Under the pieces are notes generated by a model that had not been told where the DNA came from, did no database searches, and was given only the letters and a program-made list of their open reading frames with translations. Of a stretch of DNA of 64,000 bases, positions 21,672 through 31,956 are shown piece after piece; positions within the stretch are counted from its first letter, which is position 1; each line of letters starts with the position of its first letter. The translations under genes and the position numbers were made by a program. Source of the stretch: Turritopsis dohrnii (Eukaryota > Cnidaria > Hydrozoa > Anthoathecata > Oceaniidae); the NCBI GenBank assembly GCA_027922465.2, contig BQMF02000176.1:434001-498000 (forward strand), in the 5' to 3' direction.

Positions 21672-22145
21672 TTGAAGTGTCAGTTGCTGAAAGTGCAAAA
21701 GTTGAAAGTTCCATACCAAGCATTAAAAGGTGAAAAACTGATGAAATCATTAATGAAAACACTATCAAGCTTTGATCAAAACAATAACACAAAGGTGATT
21801 TACACAGGTAGAAAAGTGGGTACTAATGTCACTATCAAATACAAAACCCAATTTGAACATGAAAACAATTTAGTATATAAAGTCACATGCCCTGAAAAGA
21901 CTGTGAGGCGACATATATAGGAGAAGTAAATAGAAGAATTTCCAAACGAATAGATGACCATGGTGGTAAGGACTGCAAGTCAGAGACACACAGTGGAGAC
22001 CAGAAATGATAAAGTAAAAAAGGAGAACTTTCAAATAATTGCCAAACACAAAAGAAATAATTACTATGTTAGAACAACATCAGAAGCAATGTTAATAAAA
22101 CACCATAAACCCACATTGAATACACAAGGGGGTTCAGTAAATTGA
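21672..22145 (+). pseudogene. Penelope-like element remnant: GIY-YIG endonuclease
   Basis: Three frames read in succession give the C-terminus of a Penelope-like retroelement. The linker comes first (VPYQALKGEKLMKSL, KVIYTGRKVGTNVTIKYK), then NNLVYKVTCPEK. After a one-base shift near 21899 the endonuclease core follows (CEATYIGEVNRRISKRIDDH, with the GIY-YIG TYIGE motif and the R-x3-R helix). After a further break the C-terminal part appears (FQIIAKHKRNNYYV, then SEAMLIKHHKPTLNTQ). GIY-YIG domains nick DNA to prime reverse transcription; here the RT domain is missing upstream, so the copy is 5'-truncated and dead. Confidence 0.85.
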
Positions 22146-24748
22146 TTTTTAATGTTTGTTACTATAGTAACGCTTTGTATGTATTTTTATTTTAACTTGT
22201 ATGATAATTTTACTCTGATGATGGCCACTGGAATGCCAAATATATAGTTTATAGTTATAGTTTTTAGAAAAATATTCATCACTCTTATTTTTCTATTAGT
22301 ATTCATGAAGCTTCTGGTGATACTATTTATCATAAAACTTGAAAACTTGTTTTGCAGACATATCCATTTTGATTTTAATCACTATTACACTTTCCAAGTT
22401 TATACCCTTTCTAAGTTTGACATTCTCATCACACTAGAGTTATCCCACAAGGTTTAATATATTTGTCAGAAATCAATCCTTTTAAGCTATCTTTCAATTA
22501 AACAAATACAGAAAAAAAATCAAAACCTATCAACCAACTTTACAGAAACAGTTTTCACATAATGAATCTTTACAATCTCAAAATTATACACAGAGTAAAC
22601 CTTACACTTCTACAATACTGGTTTGGGTGATATTTTACTATATATCGGATATGTATATAATATGTATATTCGTTCCTGTAACAGCATTGAGGATATAGCT
22701 AAAAAAGTATATGCAATCAAAAACTACATATTTATAATAATGTTTCATTTTCTTGTCGTCATTTTTTTTTGGTAATGGAATAGTGATTAATGATGGGCAA
22801 ATGAAAAACATTTCCATTTATGAATTTAATGACGGTCTGTTGGATGAACACTAGCTATCCAAAAATTTCATCATAAAATTGAGTCAAGTTTGTATAGCTA
22901 GTTGGAAGCATACTTTTAAAAATGTTTTTGTTTTATTTTCGTATTTATTATTTTTTAGCTTGTAATCTTGAAAATATTTACTTGATAAATTTTAAATGAT
23001 AAATTCTTGATCCGTCCAACAAATTTCATCCAACAGACATGATACCAATCTTAGTCTTACATTTTGGATCCAATAAATTGTCAATATGGATATAATTTTG
23101 ACAAGATAATATCCAAGTTCAATGTTAAGCAATATAAATTATAAAGATATAATAAATTTTTTGCATTGAAGTTTCTTATTCAACCTTGATTGGCCATTAA
23201 AAAATTTCATTGCATAAATTATATATACCTATTTCATCCAACAGACTTACTACAATATGAACTATTATGGTAGCAGTTAGGCAAATGTAAATATTAAAGG
23301 CTTAATTCAAAGTCTAACTGGTTATGTTTCGCATTATTTTAACAACTTTCATTTATTATACACCAGTCAGTTTTAAAAGCTTCTCAAAGTATTAAATTAC
23401 ATCCAACACAATTTTTTAATTCAAAAGATCTATAGGATTATACACTATTTCAATATAAATGCTACTCATCGGAGTGGCTTTTGATGACGATTCTGCCCAA
23501 TAGGAAACTTACCCAATTTCATATATGATCATATGATGTATTCGTTTTTTTTATGTTCTAATTTTGTTATTAGGTTGCACCACTGTAATAGTTTTAAACT
23601 AATTATATTCTATTCTATTCTATTTGAAAAAAACTTATTTTTAAAAACAACATAAGTATAACTGCAAGTTTTATGTTGAAAACCTTATGCATATAAACCT
23701 ACCCATGTTTTATACCCTACATCATATCAAAAATAATAATATCATTATAAACCAAGTTTGACGGCTATTGATGATTGTATTCTCAATAACTGAAGCCAGG
23801 TGACTATATATACTACGTAACTATATAATATGCAATTAAATCTGTTAGACAAGCGTTCCTAAAATCCAAAACATATATACATATATGTAAAATGTTTAGA
23901 TTATCAGTGACCAAACACTGAAATTACTTTATTTAGAATTTATAGACAAAAAAAGGGAACAGCCATAAAAATTCTGAACTCTCTCTAATCACTAATGAAA
24001 ACTTCAGAGCCCAACAGAAAAGCAAAATTTTCCAACAGCATTTGAGTAAAGTGCAGAGATAGATGGATAGATAGAACAGACAGAAATACACGTTCGTATT
24101 TAAAGAATTGATGATTATTATTATGGAATTGTTTGGTAAGAAAACCAATGTATTTTATAAAAACCAAAAGCAAATATATTGGAAAAAACCTTGTCTGAAA
24201 ATCCATAATACCTGAACTCTATATCAGTATTTATTTGGATAATGGAATGCTTGACTTATTGTGACATTTAATCAAATTCGTGAGAAATAAACCAACTCTG
24301 TGATGCCTCCATGTAAAGTTAACATTGTTGTTGTTGTTTTTTGCACAGAGAAGTGTGTCATCTATATATATATTTTTACTAATTTAATTATCATACCCTG
24401 AGTATATAACAAACATCTAAGACATCGACTACAAAAAACTAGGATATCTATAATTCTCTTTTTTGTCCGTTGCAATGAAAATTATGAAGCTTATGCCCCA
24501 TCAAAAAATAAAATAAAAAAAGAAGATGTATCTTCTCTCGCTAAACAAGATGCCACGAAATGAAATCTATCCATAACTCTCCTTTAATTCCTTACTGACA
24601 TAGAATATAAAGTACTTTCGTTAAAAAAGACAAACTACCCTTTTAATAAAAATGAAACAAAAATAGTCGAAAAACCAAAAAACCATCCATCTTCCCGCTT
24701 AACAAGACGCCATGATGCAAATTAAAATAATGATTCAACGGCAGACGA
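22146..24748. other. Non-coding stretch, nothing recognised
   Basis: About 2.6 kb of AT-rich DNA. The first 120 bases may be the tail of the Penelope element. A TCTAT/ATTCT microsatellite lies near 23607-23625 and a GATA-type tract near 24058-24080. No frame shows conserved motifs. Confidence 0.55.
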
Positions 24749-24872
24749 TAAAAGATGCACAGCTATCCGAAAAGATGCAAAGCTATCCGAAAAAGATGCA
24801 AAGCTATCCGTAAGATGCAAAGCTATCCGCATTGAGATGCAAGGCTATCCGAAAGAGATGCAAAGCTATCCG
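24749..24872 (+). repeat. Cluster of six GATGCAAAGCTATCCG boxes with irregular spacing
   Basis: Six copies of GATGCAAAGCTATCCG occur (the first has ACAG, the fifth AGGC). They are separated by 3 to 6 bases of differing sequence. The 15 bases GATGCAAAGCTATCC are the same as in the satellite at 9.3-14 kb, where TATCC follows in place of G. The variable spacers suggest selection or copying of the box itself rather than of a fixed-length repeat unit. The ATGCAAAG part resembles an octamer (POU) site; that is inference only. Confidence 0.85.
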
Positions 24873-24892
24873 TCAATGAAAAACCATATACT

Positions 24893-24929
24893 TATTATCA
24901 TTATTATTATTACTATTATTATTATTATG
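24893..24929. repeat. (ATT)n microsatellite
   Basis: An interrupted ATT tract just downstream of the box cluster. Confidence 0.9.
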
Positions 24930-25453
24930 AAATTCTTAAAAAAAAACACTATCAGACTATTAAACCCAACCAGATTTTGACTGTTTATATTATGATATGC
25001 AAGTTATATACTTGATAATAAGTTCTTCATACATGAAAGTTGCTATGGGCTAGTTTGAGTCGTTAGATGGTTGATGAAAAACATTTTCAAAAGGTATAGT
25101 GCAAACCTTTTTTTCCAAGTTTGTGCAACATCTCAAACATTCATAATTTTCATGTACTGGATTTTTGAATGTGAGCCGTTAAACTGAAAATTATATCTAT
25201 ACATCATATATATTAACTCAGAAACTAATAAATATTACTCCAACTTTAGAAAATAAATTAACTAATTAAATAATGATTAAAAAATTCTTAAATCACTCTT
25301 TCCTTTTTTCTGTTAACTACTACAGACTTTTATTATTCGAGATGCGAGATTTGCTCACTTCCACATTTTTGTTGTTCCGAACAAGATTGAACAATGTTGA
25401 GTATTAACACATACAAAAAAGAGACTTGTATGTCCAGTATGGACATCCATTAA
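24930..25453. other. Non-coding stretch, nothing recognised
   Basis: AT-rich. Its right end is the presumed 3' untranslated region of the minus-strand gene that ends at 25454. Confidence 0.5.
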
Positions 25454-25577
25454 TTATTCTTCTCGTTTCCTTTTCTTTACTTCAGGTTTCACGATTTGTG
25501 GTTCTGGACACAATGATAATAAATGCTGGTTCATTGTGTATTCCAGTCTTTTTACTGGATCCTTCACGCCAATGTAT
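25454..25577 (-). pseudogene. RAG1-N-like gene, last coding exon
   Basis: Reading the minus strand from an acceptor (CCTTAACTTACCAG) gives YIGVKDPVKRLEYTMNQHLL, then LCPEPQIVKPEVKKRKREE and TAA (25454-25456). From memory, a C-terminus of this kind (NP/DP-x-x-RLE-x-TM, then a basic KKRK tail) closes a protein family common in cnidarians whose N-terminus resembles the RAG1 zinc region. The exon itself is open; the gene is broken elsewhere. Confidence 0.55.
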
Positions 25578-25818
25578 CTGGTAAGTTAAGGGGGAACAAT
25601 TCTTACAATTTTGGCAATTTGTTTGTATTGAATAATATCTAGAAATATGTATTTACCTAGCTTTCATCTGATTGAACTAATGGTGAAGACTCTCTCCACC
25701 TTGTTCCCCGTAAACACCACATGCTGATTTCCATTTCTTGATAAATGGAACAAGGTGATCTTCCATGATGTGCATTTTAGGGCTTATGTTCACATAAGGC
25801 CAGTTTAGCCGCATAAAG
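25578..25818. other. Intron of the RAG1-N-like gene
   Basis: No coding similarity is seen. It is bounded on the minus strand by the acceptor at 25578-25580. The donor on the 26.0-kb side is not certain. Confidence 0.4.
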
Positions 25819-26079
25819 TTAAGATAAGAGTGAACTGCAATTTCTTAAAGTAGGAAAGTATATATATTTGAAATTTTTTGATACGTGTGTTTGTGTACAT
25901 ATAAAATGTTTCTTAACAAGGGCATCAATGTCTCTGGTAGTTAATTCCCTTGAGCTATTACCTATGCTATGACAGCCTGAATATTTTTGAAATAATTCAC
26001 TATACTTATCGCACATGCCAAGTGCCTTCTGGTTGATTGAATGATCATTTGTTTCCTTTTTTATTGTGTTAATAATGGA
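25819..26079 (-). pseudogene. RAG1-N-like gene, exon with KYSELFQKYSGCHSI
   Basis: The recognisable product is NQKALGMCDKYSELFQKYSG, then CHSIGNSSRELTTRDIDALV. It matches my recollection of the family core (...F..LF.KYG.CHSIFN.S....DID.L). The frame runs on to 25819, but the natural end is probably a GT near 25898, since the downstream residues lose the pattern. Immediately upstream on the minus strand (from 26080) the DNA turns into a hAT-like element, which therefore sits at or next to the exon boundary. Confidence 0.5.
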
Positions 26080-27615
26080 CAGGGTTCGTACAGTCCTTAA
26101 CCTAAGAAATTCCCTGACTTTTCCTGGAAAGCATACTATTTTCCCTGATAAAAATCCTGAAAATGATATGTTTTCCCTGACTTTTTCTTAAATGCATATG
26201 TTCTTTCCTGACTTTAGGCTAACAATTCCTGAAGCAATACTGGTCTTTTGAAAAAGCTTGCTGCATATGGAGTTAAGGGTCCCCTTTATGAGATCATTCG
26301 TTCCTTCCTTGGTAATCTTAGGCCTAAGGTTGTTTTAGATGGGCAATCATCATCGACAAATTCCATCAATGCAGGAGTTCCCCAAGGTTCTGTCCTTGGG
26401 CCAACCCTTTTTCTTCTTTTCATCAATGATCTGCCTGATGACATTATTTCCAAGCTTGCCATCTATGCTGATGATTCAACCATCTATTCCTGTATTCCAA
26501 AATCAGATTTGTTCACCCAGGTAGAAATGGCAGGCCGAATTGAGCTTTATCTGCAATCTATAGTTGAGTGGGGAGAGAAATGGCTGGTCACATTCAATTC
26601 TTCAAAAACCAAACTTCTTTCTGTAAATCATACTAAAGATCCCTTTTTACCGTCAGTTTCCATGAATGGCACCCAGTTGGAAGAAAACAACTCCTTTCGT
26701 CTCCTAGGCATCACTTGTTCACAGGATTTCTCCGGCGTTCCTACATTGAGGCAATGAAGGTGGGCTAACTTCTTCATGCGAGAGCGTACCTCAGCCCTGA
26801 TGCCATTCTTTATCTCTATAAATCTACTATTCGGCCTTGTATTGAGTATTGCTGCCATATTTGGGGTGGTGCACCTTCAGACTCTCTTAAACTTTTAGAT
26901 CGTATTCAGAAACGTATCTGTAATGGTATTGGTGATAAACTTGCAAGTAAACTTGACACACTCTCCCATCGCAGATCTGTGGCGTCTCTTAGCCCCCGTA
27001 ATAAATACTTTTACGCAAAATGTTCAACTGAGCTCTCTTCTGACATCCCTGCATTAAAAACTTTCAAGCGAAACACAAGAAATTCATCTGATTGCCATGA
27101 TCACACTGTCAACATCCCAAAGTCATCTAAAACGTTTTGCCAACAAAGTTTCATTCCTCTACTCTCTGGAATTCTTTACCACAGTCTGTTTTTCCTTCTC
27201 ATTATAATCTTCAACATTTTAAATGCAACTCATCATCACCTTTCTTCCTTGTACCTCAATACATATTTGTAGTTTTAAACCTTGTATTGAGCAACCAACA
27301 GTGTAATGTGACTAATGAACTAGATATTGCAATACCTGACAGGCAGTTGAGTGGTCTATACACTGACAAAACAGTGTGTGGAGCACGTTGCAGCCAAATT
27401 ACAAATGTTTCATCTAGAAGCCAACTATCTTGAAAAGTTTTTTATTATTCATTCTAATGAGTTAACAGATAAAATATAGATAAAGAAGCATATTATACAT
27501 ATTCCTTTTATGCTTCCCTGACTTTAAAAAAAATTCCCTGACATTCCCTGACTTTCCCTGACTTAATCAAAAAAGCAACTTTTCATCCTGACTTTCCCTG
27601 ACTGTACGGACCCTG
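26080..27615. mobile_element. hAT-like MITE interrupted by a LINE
   Basis: The ends pair as inverted repeats: CAGGGTTCGTACAGTC at 26080 and, reading in from the right end at 27615, CAGGGTCCGTACAGTC. Both arms then carry repeated CCCTGACTTT blocks (26105-26215 and 27515-27605). Ends of this kind are typical of non-autonomous hAT elements. The middle (about 26230-27300) is a LINE fragment. The 8-bp flanks differ (ATAATGGA and AATAGAAT), so no hAT target duplication is visible; decay or rearrangement is possible. Confidence 0.65.
26235..27300 (+). pseudogene. LINE reverse transcriptase, palm to C-terminus, 5'-truncated
   Basis: At 26248-26757 the frame reads KLAAYGVKGPLYEIIRSFLG, then GVPQGSVLGPTLFLLFINDL and the catalytic LAIYADDSTIYS with both Asp present, then WLVTFNSSKTKLLSVN and FRLLGIT. 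Beyond 26757 the rest follows in other frames (CLEYCCHIW-like near 26850, SHRRSVASL-like near 26965, LWNSLPQSVFP near 27165). The same family is present at 60.9-62.4 kb. The lack of the fingers and endonuclease and the frame breaks make it inactive. Confidence 0.8.
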
Positions 27616-27684
27616 AATAGAATTGCATATGTGCAAAGTATTTTCTTTCTAAAAAACAATTTTCATTAAAATGTGTTTACTGGT

Positions 27685-28080
27685 TTAAATGAAGTACTTT
27701 TTTGAATTTTTACAATTCTTACTTTCAGTAATTAGTGCACATGATTGCCAATGAAGCTTTTCCCATGATACGCTTGCCTGAATATTAATCTGCTGCAGAC
27801 TTACATTAAGAGATGAGGCACATGGCCCAGCACCAATTGGTAAGTTTAAGGCTGTGATTAATTTTTCAATTTCTCTTTTCTCAACTTGGGGAATGTAATA
27901 ACTTGCTACAAGGTCAGGATTACCGCCAGCTATAATGTGATATCCCAACTCCTCTCTCAATAAACTGATCTCAACACCAACGTCGATCAACCAGTCTTCC
28001 AGATCATGCCTTTGTTTTAAAAAAATTGTAAATTGATTTTGATGTCTCATGTCAATTTCAGGTTTAGATTTACTTGCTAA
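27685..28080 (-). pseudogene. RAG1-N-like gene, exon ending in RQAYHGKSFIGNH
   Basis: The main frame (28050-27685) reads LEDWLIDVGVEISLLREELG, then SLNVSLQQINIQ. The conserved continuation RQAYHGKSFIGNHVH is present only in the next frame (about 27778-27735), so bases are missing near 27779, and a TAA (27732-27734) follows it. The frame extends upstream of the Met (ASKSKPEID) to an acceptor-like TTAG near 28085. These two lesions are the clearest evidence that the gene is not functional in this copy. Confidence 0.55.
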
Positions 28081-28516
28081 TTCAAGATTTCACATGTGGC
28101 ATTCTTTTTCCGACACATTAAACACTTTCATTTTCAGTTTTCTCTCAGTGTTTCAATCACAATTTCTCTTAATCCGTCAGACCTTTTCTCAATAGTCTAG
28201 TGCACTGGCTCACTTTTCTTTCCTTTTTTTTCTCCCCTTACACATTTTATTAAGTAATTTAATAATAATAATATTTAATACTCTTTTGATATTTCTATTT
28301 GAAAATTTATGTTCTAGGGAGAAGAACCATATATTATTGTATGGATCCCAAAATTGATGATTTAAAAAAAAAAAGAAGAAGAAAAACAAAATCTTTAGGT
28401 AAATACCCTAAGACGAGTGCAGTCCAGGCACTGCAACCTAAAATAAAACTTTATTCTTAATTTTATCTGCATTAAACCATCATCAAAGGATTTTGCATGG
28501 GTTGATAATAGCACTT
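28081..28516. other. Intron of the RAG1-N-like gene
   Basis: It starts on the minus strand with a consensus GTAAGTGC donor at 28518-28511. No coding match is seen. It contains AAT tracts and a CT-rich segment near 28210-28245. Confidence 0.55.
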
Positions 28517-28518
28517 AC

Positions 28519-28721
28519 TTGATCAAGTGGCACATCAAAAAAATGTTTGTCAATCACATTGAAGTAGTTCTTGGCATTTCTTATGTTTCCCCCGGCATTC
28601 TTGAAATCTTCGTAATGTGTCTTTAAATTTTCCAGGGTCCGTGATGTTGATGTCCCTCTGATAAATGTTGGAAATTGCATTTGATCGTGTGTCACTAGAC
28701 ACCATAAGCAAGGATGACGTC
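28519..28721 (-). pseudogene. RAG1-N-like gene, exon with GRHPCLWCLVTHDQM
   Basis: The acceptor AAATTTCAG is at 28722-28730 and the donor CAA|GTAAGT at 28518. The product reads GRHPCLWCLVTHDQMQFPTF, then RTLENLKTHYEDFKNAGGN, FNVIDKHFFDVPLDQ. Splicing to the preceding exon is in frame: ...GAN|GRHPC. The HPCLWC pair may form a zinc site with earlier residues. The exon is open and both splice sites fit the consensus. Confidence 0.6.
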
Positions 28722-28794
28722 CTGAAATTTTCATATATATTAAAATGTAGTTAAATTCTATTGCAGTGAATTTATTTTTAGGGTCGTCACTTAC

Positions 28795-29322
28795 CATTCG
28801 CACCAGAAATCCCATACATGGTGCAAAGAAATGCGTAATCTCCGTATATAAATAGGTGCTGCTGTTTGTTTTCGAATCTAGTTTTCTGCAGCATTGTTAC
28901 TTGTGGTTGTACAGGCGTTTCCTCACTAAGTCTTCACAAATTCCACAGATATAAGGTCTGATATGATCATTTTGTACGATTGAAAAATCTTTCAGGCTGA
29001 AATCAATATCTTTTTGAGGGGACATAGCATGTAATTTGTCTTGTAGAGATGACCAGCTACTCTGTGCAGAAGCAGGTGATTTGACTGGGCGTCCTTTATT
29101 CGTTTTTTTGCTGGGGCGACCTCCTTTAGCATTTGATATAAATAACATGCAAGTGCTGCAGTTTCCAATGTGGTGTTCTTTCCAAGTTAAAGGGATCAAT
29201 GTGTGAATAGAACCATGCTTTAGCAGGCCGTTCAGTTTTGCATTATTACAAAGCCCATAGTTATTTAATACTTCGTTCAGTGTAACAGACTTAAGAAAAA
29301 TAACGATGCGGAATGCGGGCAT
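28795..29322 (-). pseudogene. RAG1-N-like gene, zinc-binding exon(s)
   Basis: From 29322 to 28897: LTWKEHHIGNCSTCMLF, then GGRPSKKTNKGRP (AT-hook-like), then the YICGICEDLV pair. The W-x-x-H...C-x-x-C, basic GRP-rich linker and C-x-x-C order resembles the region between the N-terminal zinc motifs and the RING of RAG1. After 28897 the frame changes; from about 28860 FIYGDYAFLCTMYGISGAN runs to a GTAAGTG donor at 28794. In relatives I remember, several hundred residues separate these two parts, so an internal deletion is likely near 28880-28897. No V(D)J function is implied. Confidence 0.55.
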
Positions 29323-30046
29323 TATTCATTATTTTGCAAACAAAATAATGATATACAATGCGCATTTTTTAACGATAATGTACTATAAGGCGGATTTAAG
29401 AACAGACCTTTTCATAAATGTTATGAAGTATTACACAATATTAACGAGCCATTCTCTATTTATTTTCGTTAAAAACATCAGGTGTGTTAATTTCTTTTTT
29501 TTTCACTTCACCATATACTAACATTTGTCTAGACAGTCAAGTAAAAGAAAGTCACATCGCAACATGTATCTTAGCAACATTTATTTTCAAGATGATTATA
29601 TTATTCTAAAATTACAGCCACCACTTATGTTGATGACATAGTTTTATTCTTCTTTTTCATAAAGGAAATATTATTTCTTTATAATAAATTGTCGTGCCGA
29701 TTTCGATTATGTCTCTAATATTTAAAAAATCAAAACTGCTGGTTATACAAAAAAAAAAAAAATGAAATAAAAATTTTTGAACAATAATGGAGAGGATGAC
29801 GCTCCGATGAATCATAATATAAATGTATTAAATCATTATTAATGTTAAGGTACCTTTCACATAAGCCTCGTAATGTACGTGACGAGGTTCCTCTATAATG
29901 TTTTTTTTTGTTTTAGTTGAGTTTGAGATTGCTCTAAGTAGTAAAAATAATGTATCTTAATGCACATTATTTGTTCGAAAAATCATAATGCATATCAATC
30001 ATAACCCGCTCGGTTACGCTATACGAAGTATTAAATAACTGTGGCC
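29252..30046. repeat. 23-bp inverted repeat pair bracketing 0.75 kb
   Basis: 30024-30046 reads CGAAGTATTAAATAACTGTG plus GCC; the reverse complement of 29252-29275 reads CGAAGTATTAAATAACTATG plus GGC. Twenty-one of 23 bases match. Both arms lie inside apparent coding parts of the RAG1-N-like gene. Confidence 0.7.
29323..29966. other. Presumed intron of the RAG1-N-like gene with an inverted-repeat arm
   Basis: AT-rich, no coding match. An inverted pair (29252-29275 with 30024-30046) brackets this stretch. Confidence 0.45.
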
Positions 30047-30230
30047 AAAAGAATTTTGGATGTCTTCCATCTTCATTGGTGTTGAAATCTGCCTTGAAAG
30101 TAGTACTCGGGTCATTTATGTGTTTTTCTATTAAATATTTAACTCTGTAAGATATGATAATGCCACAAATTCTACACAGTTTTTCCAGGCAATCATCGTG
30201 AGACAGTTTGTCGGCCATATTTATTTTCAA
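29967..30230 (-). pseudogene. RAG1-N-like gene, first coding exon
   Basis: The likely start is the second Met (30218, MADKLSHDDCLEKLCRICG), which has the better context and gives the usual short leader. The LCRICG pair followed by GRHPKFFW resembles the C-x2-C...HP-x-x-C-x-x-C N-terminal zinc motif of RAG1 and of RAG1-N-like transposon proteins. Here the second pair has become W-P-Q-L, so the zinc site is lost. The 3' splice donor could not be fixed; the inverted repeat arm lies within the exon. Related N-RAG-TP-type genes were described from a mollusc; the link is from memory. Confidence 0.5.
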
Positions 30231-30383
30231 AAATTTTCTACTTTAAGGTCTTCTAACTTTCTGTATAAAAATGTTTGCAGTATGGAATTATAATAATAAT
30301 GATAATAACGGAATTTATTCTGAAAATTTCCATATTTACAATGGCTGTTCATCTCAAAATGCGAAAGATTTTGTGTTTGTGCA

Positions 30384-31200
30384 TTATGACAAACGTATAA
30401 ACATTAACAACTTTTTTTTATATAAATTAGTTAATTTGGCAAATGCTCGGTCCATGTAATACTTCTTGCAAGAATTGATGAATTTCTTGTGATCTTGGAT
30501 TGATCGAAAGTTTGGTGGGAGGTCATTGAATGTCCGGCCAATAGTATACTGGAATGAGTTGGTGATGTTGCATGGTTTGATTTTGTGTCGTGTCTCTATT
30601 GGTGTTCTTAGTGACTTTGGCTGATCCATAAAAGTACATTTTAAATTTTGTGTCCAGGTATCATTGTAAAGGGACTTGTGGGCTGTCTTACATGTCTTAC
30701 AAGTCAATTCTTTCACGAATTGGTAGCCATTTCAGGTTAATTGTTTCTGCAAAGCCACCGAATCTGCTATAGGTGTACCAGCGAGTGAGTTTTGGAGTTT
30801 CTGCATTCTGTTTATGAGGAAACAGGGTGCTTCAGCAATAATTACATTGCAATAGTCCATTTTTGATAATATCAGCATTTCAGCTAATTGTTTACGTAAA
30901 TGAAATGGAGTAAATTTTTTAATTTTGCTCAGGCATCAAAAAGCGGAATAGGCTGATTTGAGTGTTGTATTGATGTGGTCGTCTCATGTAAGCTTTTTGT
31001 TGAAAGTCACTCCTAGTATTATTGAATTGCTGATGCCTTCGAATTTAATGTCATTTAGATTGATATCGTATGTGTTGGCATCATTGAGGTGGTGTTTTGC
31101 CAACATATTGGGTGTAGCGAACAACATAGTTTTTGTTTTTAATTGGTTAAACGCCAGCTTATTTGATTTGGAATAATTTGATAGTGTTTGTAGGTCTTGA
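30384..31200 (-). pseudogene. LINE reverse transcriptase, thumb and C-terminus
   Basis: On the minus strand from about 31200: LSNYSKSNKLAFNQLKTKTM, then LGVTFNKKLT, a stop, DDHINTTLKSAYS, and from 30716 LRTPIETRHKIKPCNITNSF and TFNDLPPNFRSIQDHKKFI. These are the CR1/Rex-type blocks after the YADD box (template grip and the terminal N-x-LP motif). The upstream RT is missing and stops interrupt it. It may be the same clade as the fragment at the left edge of the window. Confidence 0.75.
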
Positions 31201-31956
31201 TAAATTTGTGATTAAATGAAAGCTCAATCAATTGTTATTGTATTAATTGTTCCCTTTTTATCTGCAAAACTTCAGAAATGGGTAAAAGCTCAGTGCAATA
31301 TGTAAGGGGTTTTGTCCAGTAGTGATGGTGGTCTTTCTAGAATTCAAATTTGCCGCTTAAACAAATTTAATTGTTGACTATGAGACTGTATTTTGAATAT
31401 ATGTTGGTTGAACTTCATCACAGTGGTTTTATTTTCTATTTACATCATTGTTTTAGCTACTTTTAGGGCTAATTAAAACCCCTCAGGTGGGGGGGGGGGG
31501 GGGGGGGGGGTGTAAAAACGAGAGTTCTATTTATTTCGATTTGGAAACTGACGCATGCGCAAACTGAGTTTCGCGTAGCCAAGCTTTTGAAACAGCCGTG
31601 CTTCCTGCAGATGTCAAAAATAAAAGCATTGTAAGCTTCAATATTCAATAGCATTACTTGGAAGTGAATTTAAATATACTAGACGTTCAGCCTGGGTTGT
31701 GTCACCACCTGCTCCAAATTATTGGACTTAGAACACCAGCGATAAGACTTCCTTTGTTGTTGGCTTTATCGCTTAATAAAGCTCGTTTGCATGTGAAGAG
31801 AAATACGTTCCTGGTGTTCCAAATCTTGCATATTCTTAACTCAGCCGTTCATTGTCGCGGTCACATTTAAAATGTCAGCAGACTTTCTTGCTTTACACAA
31901 TGCATTCCGAACGTGAACTTCACGTGGTTTTTCTTTACGATTTTAAGCCAATTAAA
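31201..31956. other. Non-coding stretch with a 22-base G run
   Basis: Nothing coding is recognised. A poly-G run lies at 31489-31510. Confidence 0.55.
31489..31510 (+). repeat. Poly-G homopolymer, 22 bases
   Basis: A single uninterrupted G run in an otherwise AT-rich region. Its true length is uncertain in any assembly. Confidence 0.9.

Noticed and set aside
24749..24872. CRISPR-like or simple minisatellite
   Set aside because: Spacers are 3-6 bases, too short for CRISPR, and vary in length, so a fixed-unit minisatellite does not fit either.
25454..30230. A functional RAG recombinase
   Set aside because: Only N-terminal-type zinc motifs and a different core are seen; no RAG1 catalytic core, no RAG2-like gene and no recombination signal sequences were found, and the copy is broken.
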